Part shown: positions 42,307 to 46,733 of the stretch, piece after piece | Numbering within the stretch: the stretch's first letter is position 1 | Layout: every line of letters begins with the position of its first letter | DNA from: a virus | Virus record (IMG/VR): IMGVR_UViG_3300050035_000070 | Location: 1 to 46,733 of that record | DNA: 46,733 nt | Direction: 5' to 3' (one strand) | The notes under the pieces: generated by a model | Databases searched by the model: none | The model's input: the letters and a program-made list of their open reading frames with translations, nothing else | Told to the model about the DNA's origin: nothing | Translations under genes and position numbers: made by a program

Positions 42307-42962
42307 TCGTTTACTCCTTGCGTTCTGCCTCGTTGCGCGCTCAAGCCACGCGCTCCTACTGTCGTATCTCCCGCGCAGAACCGGCAGGTGGTACGCATAT
42401 CATCACTGTCACTAGCTGGCATCATATCGTCGAAAGACAGATACCGGCCACATACCTCACAGCGCATTAGTCCCTGGAACACCTCATCACTACGCACATT
42501 CAAGCGTGGCTGTAAGTTAAGGCGACGACAGTCCAGCGGATTGCCGTTCAGGTATTCGATAATCAGACGGTGCGATGCACCTGGCGATATGTCTAGTACA
42601 TCACAGGCTAGTCGTTGCGGCATACGTTTCTGCCCAGTAATTAGTGTCACTAAACGGTATGGTATACCGCTACGTAGGTGATACCGGGTCTTGTCCGGCA
42701 CCACGAAGTCTGGATCAGTTATGGCGAACTGACCCCTAGCCATCTCTATCACCTGGTATGCACTGGGGTCTTCGCTCTTTAATCCCCAGTACATCGCCTT
42801 TATGGGCGTTGCTGATGGAGTTATAGTTGTACGGTTTTTACGCGACGTGTATGTACCCGTAATCAATTGCTCGACAACTGACTCTGGTGACAGGTTCATT
42901 GCTATCGCGTGCATCCTTACCTTTTTCTCTACTTCCCAAGGCAGGCTGATAGTAAGACCCAT
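42303..42962 (-). CDS. RHH / degenerate HNH / zinc-ribbon protein
   Basis: Three parts. Residues 1-36 look like a ribbon-helix-helix DNA-binding arm (TISLPWEVEKKVRMHAIAMN). Residues 75-152 follow the HNH-endonuclease-type order, with LIIEYLNGNPLDCRRLNLQ in the place of DHxxGNxLDNRxxNLR. The metal His is replaced (Glu-Tyr where Asp-His is expected), so nuclease activity is doubtful. A zinc ribbon follows (CEVC 168-171, CRFC 193-196). The likely role is DNA binding or regulation rather than cutting. Starts right after the previous stop with AGGGGG upstream. Confidence 0.6.
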   Translation of the reverse strand: MGLTISLPWEVEKKVRMHAIAMNLSPESVVEQLITGTYTSRKNRTTITPSATPIKAMYWGLKSEDPSAYQVIEMARGQFAITDPDFVVPDKTRYHLRSGIPYRLVTLITGQKRMPQRLACDVLDISPGASHRLIIEYLNGNPLDCRRLNLQPRLNVRSDEVFQGLMRCEVCGRYLSFDDMMPASDSDDMRTTCRFCAGDTTVGARGLSAQRGRTQGVNE

Positions 42963-43199
42963 CTAACACTTACCCCCTAACTGTAGTGCACGCTGCGCTT
43001 TCCGTAGCAGGGCTTGCGCTTTCTTTACGCGTTTGTCCGCATCACAGATTGTCTTTCTGGCAGTGAAATCATCCGTGATATTCCACGCTGTACGGCAGAT
43101 GTTTGCCTGTGCTTCTACCGCTCTGTCTAACTCTTCCGCAGCAGCAGAAACGTCCCTTACCAGCGGATTGCTGCGTAATGATTGTGTAATATCATACAT
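42963..43199 (-). CDS. Small helical hypothetical protein, 78 aa
   Basis: ATG at 43199 (MYDITQSLRSNPLVRDVSAA) with GGGAGG 11 bases upstream; the longer open frame overlaps the previous gene without a site. The product is helical and Ala/Lys-rich (KKAQALLRKAQRALQLGG). It overlaps the upstream gene by 8 bp and its stop abuts the next gene's start. A coiled-coil adaptor-type protein is possible. Function unknown. Confidence 0.6.
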   Translation of the reverse strand: MYDITQSLRSNPLVRDVSAAAEELDRAVEAQANICRTAWNITDDFTARKTICDADKRVKKAQALLRKAQRALQLGGKC

Positions 43200-43461
43200 G
43201 ATACTTAACACCTCCCACGTAATGGATGCCACGAACGCCATTCGTGGCATCGATGTAGGCATCGACCGAATCCGCCACATACAAGGCGCATGTTGGGGAT
43301 GGCCACTCTTCCACTGGGGCACGGCGAAGGATGACTTCACCGAACTCATCCTTCCGCCCCGTTGTGGACGAGGCTTTATGCAAGCCTCGTACCCCGATCT
43401 TTCTGCCAGCCGCCGCGAAGCGTGCTACTGCTTCGCGGGGCGAGATGTAATACTGTTTCAT
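43192..43461 (-). CDS. Hypothetical protein, 89 aa
   Basis: Starts MKQYYISPREAVARFAAAGR with AGGAGG 6 bases upstream. The first 40 residues are basic and helical. The remainder (EFGEVILRRAPVEEWPSPTC and VADSVDAYIDATNGVRG) is mixed alpha/beta. The opening resembles helix-turn-helix or excisionase-like small proteins in length and basicity, but the match is not strong. Overlaps the downstream gene by 8 bp. Confidence 0.6.
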   Translation of the reverse strand: MKQYYISPREAVARFAAAGRKIGVRGLHKASSTTGRKDEFGEVILRRAPVEEWPSPTCALYVADSVDAYIDATNGVRGIHYVGGVKYHV

Positions 43462-43469
43462 TAATCCTC

Positions 43470-43895
43470 CTATAGTCGTTCGCTACGTAGTGCGTAGCCA
43501 CCATCAAGGTGCTGTGTGTATTTGCAGTCACCATTAAAGTGGTCATTGGATGGGCATCGTCCGCAGGGGCTATCGACCTCATTTCCAGTGCACATAAACC
43601 CATCAGGGTAAAGCTCACTGGCTAGGTTATATACCACACTAAACCCAATGTCCATCCCGCAGCCACGGGCGACGATAGAACCGTCATCCGCCTGACGGTA
43701 GCCGCAAGCGTCGGCTATCATGCGAGATAACCAGCGGCGACTACCATCGTTGCCGAAGTAATAGAAGTCGATGTGCCGCGTCATTCCCGACCTGGAGACA
43801 CTTCGCAACACGTAGGTAACCATACTGCCTGGTGGCAGAATGGCTCGCAGGGACTCAATGGCCTCCTGTTGTGCTAGAATCTCTTCTCTTGTCAT
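43470..43895 (-). CDS. Conserved phage protein of the VSRSGM type, 141 aa
   Basis: MTREEILAQQEAIESLRAIL begins at ATG 43895, with GGGAGGGG 5 bases upstream. PPGSMVTYVLRSVSRSGMTR followed by HIDFYYF is a pattern I recognise from conserved but uncharacterised phage proteins. Cys-rich later parts (CGRCPSNDHFNGDC) suggest metal binding. An 80-bp gap upstream holds no supported gene. Function unknown. Confidence 0.65.
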   Translation of the reverse strand: MTREEILAQQEAIESLRAILPPGSMVTYVLRSVSRSGMTRHIDFYYFGNDGSRRWLSRMIADACGYRQADDGSIVARGCGMDIGFSVVYNLASELYPDGFMCTGNEVDSPCGRCPSNDHFNGDCKYTQHLDGGYALRSERL

Positions 43896-43975
43896 ATATC
43901 CCCTCCCTTTCCTGCGACTATGCAGGCAGCCTCGTCCATGAGGCCAGCACGGCTTACACGCCCAAGAGACTAGTC

Positions 43976-44344
43976 CTATTTCGGCGATACGCAGTACCAC
44001 GTACCATCCGCATTCTGTAGGAACATCATTCCATCGTAGAAGTCGTACACTTGACCACCGGTGCAGACGTACCACTTCCAGTCCTTCTGGAATATACCTA
44101 CCGGTGAATACTTGTTCATGTACTTCTTTGTGGTAACCGTACGATAGTTACCGCTGTTCAACACGATGCTATCTCCAACGTATGAGACTATGTTGGTGCC
44201 GTGAAGGGTCACTACGACATCCTTGCCATTATTGACAAGGCTTATCAATGTGTTCTTACCTGCACGGCGGTAGTACTTGCTCCGTCCATTATCGACGTAC
44301 TCTAATAGTAACTGCTTACCAGCACGGCGCGGAGTGTAACTCAT
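43976..44344 (-). CDS. Beta-rich hypothetical protein, 122 aa
   Basis: Opens MSYTPRRAGKQLLLEYVDNG. Repeated strands such as DVVVTLHGTNIVSYVG, KDWKWYVCTGGQVYDFYDG and ADGTWYCVS suggest a small beta-barrel. It overlaps the upstream gene by ATGA. Family not recognised; a regulator or inhibitor of a host function is possible but not shown. Confidence 0.6.
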   Translation of the reverse strand: MSYTPRRAGKQLLLEYVDNGRSKYYRRAGKNTLISLVNNGKDVVVTLHGTNIVSYVGDSIVLNSGNYRTVTTKKYMNKYSPVGIFQKDWKWYVCTGGQVYDFYDGMMFLQNADGTWYCVSPK

Positions 44345-44742
44345 GCTTTACCCCCTTCCTGATACTCATTGTTACTCCAACTCCAGTTCCCTTCTGCCAT
44401 GTCTATTGGAACGGAACCTAAATCATGGCAAGCGAACGAATAACGCCAGCTTGCCTGCTCTGGCGTATCATCCTCGAAGTACTCTTCGTCTGTATCACCA
44501 GGGCGAAGGGTTACACATTCTAGCGCAAGCATGATAAGTGTTCTTCGCAGACTAAATACATCCTTGCGAAGGATCGACGGTGATATTTGACATGTGTTGT
44601 CAAATATCAGTTCTCCGCCGTACCAAAACCGGAACGTGTACGCATCATACTCATACCCATCTAATTCGTGTGTGGCACTATGCTTTATCAACAACCTTGC
44701 CGGGCCGTTCTTCCACTTCCACGTCACTCTATTTAGGTGCAT
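44341..44742 (-). CDS. Hypothetical protein, 133 aa
   Basis: ATG at 44742 is chosen for 8-base spacing from AGGAG; an earlier ATG at 44748 is too close. Beta-rich N-terminal half (MHLNRVTWKWKNGPARLLIK), then a helix with SLRRTLIMLALECVTLR, and an acidic C-terminus (DTDEEYFEDDTPEQ). Negative charge and the small-gene cluster recall anti-host proteins, but no family is recognised. Confidence 0.6.
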   Translation of the reverse strand: MHLNRVTWKWKNGPARLLIKHSATHELDGYEYDAYTFRFWYGGELIFDNTCQISPSILRKDVFSLRRTLIMLALECVTLRPGDTDEEYFEDDTPEQASWRYSFACHDLGSVPIDMAEGNWSWSNNEYQEGGKA

Positions 44743-44744
44743 TA

Positions 44745-44804
44745 TCATCTCTCCTCGAAACAATGGTTGTATCGTGACCCTTTCTCGACTTTATAACTGT
44801 ACAC
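44745..44804 (-). CDS. Possible 19-aa leader peptide
   Basis: GTG at 44804 lies 5 bases after a perfect AGGAGG and opens a 19-codon frame (VYSYKVEKGSRYNHCFEER). Its TGA is 2 bp from the ATG of the 133-aa gene. Length and position suggest a translation-coupling leader; without conservation data it could be a chance reading frame in the gap after the 170-aa gene. Confidence 0.35.
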   Translation of the reverse strand: MYSYKVEKGSRYNHCFEER

Positions 44805-44813
44805 CTGAACCTC

Positions 44814-45326
44814 CTATGGTTGGCTTAAGTATCCTTCGATTCCATAATCGGGGGGACAATAGTCACGGCGCGCCGCGAAGACGCTTGTGTCTTCACGGGA
44901 ATACTTCTTGATGACTTTCACCCGTTCTCTGATATCCATCCACTTCCATGCTTCCTGGATGACTTCATTCTCCCGTTCCGTGTAGTCTTCATCATCCAGT
45001 ATGGGGTAGTCCTCTAACCCCTTCATTACCTCCTCTGCTTTCTCCAGTGCGGAGATATTAGACTCGTGGATCATAAGTTCTTCGCACCATCCCACAGCCC
45101 AGTGATGGCAGCGATTCTCGACTATAGTCAGGTGCTCACCGTCAATATTGGCTTCCGTGTTATAGGGAGCCAATATTGCCTTTACTGATTGATAGTTAGA
45201 CTCCTGTAGTACATTAGAGTCTCGATTATGTCCTATGACCGAATACCATCCTATCCATTCTTCCCCGATATAGTAACCGGGGTGAACCCATCTTGATATG
45301 TGTGGGTACAGTTCATCGTTATTCAT
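44814..45326 (-). CDS. Acidic conserved phage protein, 170 aa
   Basis: ATG at 45326 (MNNDELYPHISRWVHPGYYI) has AAGGAGAG upstream. The chain is acidic throughout, with Glu/Asp-rich helices (DEDYTERENEVIQEAWKWMD). Trp/Tyr-rich strands (WIGWYSVIGH) and a His/Cys set in ENRCHHWAVGWCEELM are also present. The type is familiar from small conserved phage proteins, but I cannot name a function. Overlaps the upstream gene by 4 bp. Confidence 0.65.
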   Translation of the reverse strand: MNNDELYPHISRWVHPGYYIGEEWIGWYSVIGHNRDSNVLQESNYQSVKAILAPYNTEANIDGEHLTIVENRCHHWAVGWCEELMIHESNISALEKAEEVMKGLEDYPILDDEDYTERENEVIQEAWKWMDIRERVKVIKKYSREDTSVFAARRDYCPPDYGIEGYLSQP

Positions 45327-45970
45327 ACTCTCTCCTTCCACGCTTTAAGCAGTGGAGCTTTCAGTTCCTCGGAGATATTCTCAAGCATTCCGTTGCTCTC
45401 AATATCATCCCCGCCAAAACCCCAACACGAGTCCATATCCTCGTAGTCCATGTTACCGCAGCATTCGCAACAAGTGATTTGTTCTAGTACAAATCCGTAC
45501 ATATCCCCACGGAGGTATCTGTCGTATTCCTCTACCTCTCCTCGGAGGGACCCTTCAGGGTCTTCGATCCCCTCCGAGGAGAGGGACTTTCGGGTAACGT
45601 ATATCCATCCGATCTGACCGCTATCCCAGCGGTCGTTGAAATCACGGGTAGATATGGATAGCCCGCTGTGATCCATCAGGAACAGCGGCAACATAATCAC
45701 CTTTTCTCGGAGAATAGGGGCTACTTTCTCATCGTATCCCTCGCTATCATCATCAAGCGAGTTAAACTCTTCGTCAACGGAGCAGGCCAACATCTTCTTC
45801 CACTCCGCTGGACTGTATTTGGGCTGTTCGTCGCCCAGTTTATATCTTTGGTGCCAACACACCATGATCCCCACGTGGGGATCTTTCCGGGGATCACAAG
45901 CCATGTCATCCTGTTCAACCATGAACCTATAATCGACCCCTTCATGACTAAACAATACAGACTCACTCAT
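45323..45970 (-). CDS. Conserved phage protein, 215 aa
   Basis: Acidic protein with IMLPLFLMDHSGLSISTRDF and DRWDSGQIGWIYVTRKSL, a pattern I recognise from widely distributed but uncharacterised phage proteins. A four-Cys cluster CCECCGNMDYEDMDSC (about 164-179) could bind zinc. ATGA overlap with the zinc-motif peptide upstream. Function unknown. Confidence 0.7.
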   Translation of the reverse strand: MSESVLFSHEGVDYRFMVEQDDMACDPRKDPHVGIMVCWHQRYKLGDEQPKYSPAEWKKMLACSVDEEFNSLDDDSEGYDEKVAPILREKVIMLPLFLMDHSGLSISTRDFNDRWDSGQIGWIYVTRKSLSSEGIEDPEGSLRGEVEEYDRYLRGDMYGFVLEQITCCECCGNMDYEDMDSCWGFGGDDIESNGMLENISEELKAPLLKAWKERV

Positions 45971-46083
45971 CGTTTACCTCCCTTCTTGGCGTTCTTGCCC
46001 TTCTTGGCGTTAGGGCATCCGATCTCATGACAGCGGATTCCGTTAATCATGAGTTCTTCGCATTGATCACACTTCTTTGCCAT
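45967..46083 (-). CDS. 38-aa zinc-motif peptide
   Basis: Short gene: MAKKCDQCEELMINGIRCHE followed by IGCPNAKKGKNAKKGGKR. CxxC then CHExGCPN is a zinc-ribbon-like pattern I recognise from tiny conserved phage proteins. The tail is very basic. AGGAGG lies 7-8 bases before the ATG at 46083 and the TGA overlaps the next start (ATGA), confirming it is read. Confidence 0.7.
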   Translation of the reverse strand: MAKKCDQCEELMINGIRCHEIGCPNAKKGKNAKKGGKR

Positions 46084-46101
46084 TCGTTACCTCCTATTGT
46101 C

Positions 46102-46398
46102 TTAACTCGCATCAGTTGTCACACATACTTCATCGAACAAGTGGTATACCCGCTTGCCGACCATTATCCAGTGGCTTGCGCAATTGCTGAAACAGGTTGC
46201 GTAAACCCTGTAATATTTCTTACCGATCATAACCATGTAATCGGTTGATATTTTTCTCCCGTAACCCATCTCATCCTGCCCGGGGTGTCGATAACCCCAG
46301 GCACCACCACCTATCGGTGTTGTCTTGACGGGCTTTCGAACTACTCGAAAGTCCTTGCCCCACGGTCCCTCGTGGATATATACGACTCCACCACTCAT
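46102..46398 (-). CDS. Hypothetical protein, 98 aa
   Basis: ATG at 46398 (MSGGVVYIHEGPWGKDFRVV) has AAGGAG 5 bases upstream; an in-frame GTG at 46404 is less likely. Beta-patterned, basic and Gly/Tyr-rich (GAWGYRHPGQDEMGYG, then IGKKYYRVYATCF). Ends in a small polar tail. No family recognised. Confidence 0.6.
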   Translation of the reverse strand: MSGGVVYIHEGPWGKDFRVVRKPVKTTPIGGGAWGYRHPGQDEMGYGRKISTDYMVMIGKKYYRVYATCFSNCASHWIMVGKRVYHLFDEVCVTTDAS

Positions 46399-46400
46399 CG

Positions 46401-46472
46401 TCACTCCTTCCCCGGATTACCCGCCGGGGTCGGGGCATTGATTCGGTACGTCATGCCGATTGATAGTTTCAC
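46401..46472 (-). CDS. Possible 23-aa peptide
   Basis: GTG at 46472 opens a 23-codon frame (VKLSIGMTYRINAPTPAG...) with GGGAG about 7 bases upstream. It starts 2 bp after the truncated upstream gene and stops 2 bp before the next start, so it fills its gap tightly, as a real small gene would. Evidence is still thin without conservation. Confidence 0.4.
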   Translation of the reverse strand: MKLSIGMTYRINAPTPAGNPGKE

Positions 46473-46474
46473 TC

Positions 46475-46732
46475 CTATTCTCCCGTCTCGCTAACTACTC
46501 CGCAATCACCTGCACGGTGACTTTTGCAGGCAACTTTGCGTAATGACGCTTTGAGATCAACAATTTCAGCCTTTTCCGCCTCGTCATTACCGGCATATTC
46601 CATCGAATATAGGTGTTCAGCAAGTTGCCGTAACAACTTGATATCCATCTTTATGTGTGTACCACCACAATGCAACGGTACGCCGCTGCTGAAGTCCAAA
46701 TCGACACCGTACAGGGTGGCACCGCGTAGGTT
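46475..46732 (-). CDS. Pentapeptide-repeat protein, truncated by the window edge
   Basis: The frame is open to the right edge, so the 5' part is missing. The visible 85 residues begin NLRGATLYGVDLDFS, three pentapeptide units of the A(D/N)LxG type, then LHCGGTHIKMDIKLLRQLAE and a helical charged end with CKSHRAGDCG. The combination of a pentapeptide repeat, DFSxxxPLxCG and a helical tail matches a type of conserved phage protein I recognise. If the genome is circular the missing N-terminus would lie in the repeats at 1-211. Only the C-terminal part is certain. Confidence 0.7.
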   Translation of the reverse strand, partial: NLRGATLYGVDLDFSSGVPLHCGGTHIKMDIKLLRQLAEHLYSMEYAGNDEAEKAEIVDLKASLRKVACKSHRAGDCGVVSETGE

Positions 46733-46733
46733 G

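Noticed and set aside
41758-42681. Plus-strand 307-aa frame
   Set aside because: It spans three leftward genes with good starts and overlaps. Its basic, Ser/Arg/Thr-rich translation is typical of an antisense frame.
42303-42962. Active HNH homing endonuclease
   Set aside because: The Asp-His metal site is replaced by Glu-Tyr, and extra RHH and zinc-ribbon parts point to a regulator.
43896-44075. N-terminal extension of the VSRSGM-type gene
   Set aside because: It would overlap the 122-aa gene and lacks a start signal. The ATG at 43895 has GGGAGGGG upstream.

Overview
The window is most simply read as a near-complete genome, or most of one, of a tailed double-stranded DNA phage with a short (podovirus-type) tail. 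Evidence is the gene order terminase, portal, scaffold, capsid, head-tail adaptors, tail nozzle, fibres, very large ejection-type proteins and lysis genes, with no tape-measure or tail-sheath gene. The host is bacterial but cannot be named from sequence: genes carry strong AGGAGG-type ribosome binding sites, ATG/GTG/TTG starts and host-type TTGACA/TATAAT promoters. I see no integrase, repressor, RNA polymerase, DNA polymerase or tRNA, so the phage looks virulent and dependent on host polymerases, with the caveat that the contig may be incomplete.

Layout. Positions 1-211 are a GC-rich tandem repeat. Two small leftward genes follow (269-728), each with its own intrinsic terminator. A non-coding divergent control region (729-1156) holds a well-formed leftward promoter, a possible rightward promoter and C-tracts. 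From 1157 to 32309 everything is rightward. This arm holds a 39-aa peptide, the terminase subunits, three small beta-rich proteins, a tandem GroES-like protein, portal, scaffold and major capsid protein. A membrane/coiled-coil protein, collagen-like fibres, two adaptor-like proteins, the tail nozzle and a third collagen-like protein come next. The arm ends with a chitobiase-like/PQQ-propeller fibre, a 770-aa and a 2168-aa ejection-type protein, and a membrane protein/CHAP endolysin/holin lysis cassette. A perfect 12-bp stem at 32317-32352 separates the two converging arms.

From 46733 down to 32404 everything is leftward. The right end carries a set of small genes, many of families commonly seen in phages (a truncated pentapeptide-repeat gene, a zinc-motif peptide, a VSRSGM-type protein). 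Next come a ribbon-helix-helix/degenerate-HNH/zinc-ribbon protein and a CX5R phosphatase. A promoter with an overlapping inverted repeat (41110-41157) then precedes the replication and recombination block: zinc-ribbon, Rad52-like annealing protein, SbcC-like ATPase, SSB, SF2 helicase, AEP primase-helicase and RuvC-like resolvase.

If the ends are joined, the leftward genes at 269-728 become the promoter-proximal part of this same arm. The genome then reduces to two transcription arms diverging from 729-1156 and converging at 32317-32352. The most unusual feature is the 203-aa protein between terminase and portal, which reads as two GroES folds in one chain, each with a mobile-loop hydrophobic tripeptide. 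The large, repeat-rich surface and ejection proteins are the second.
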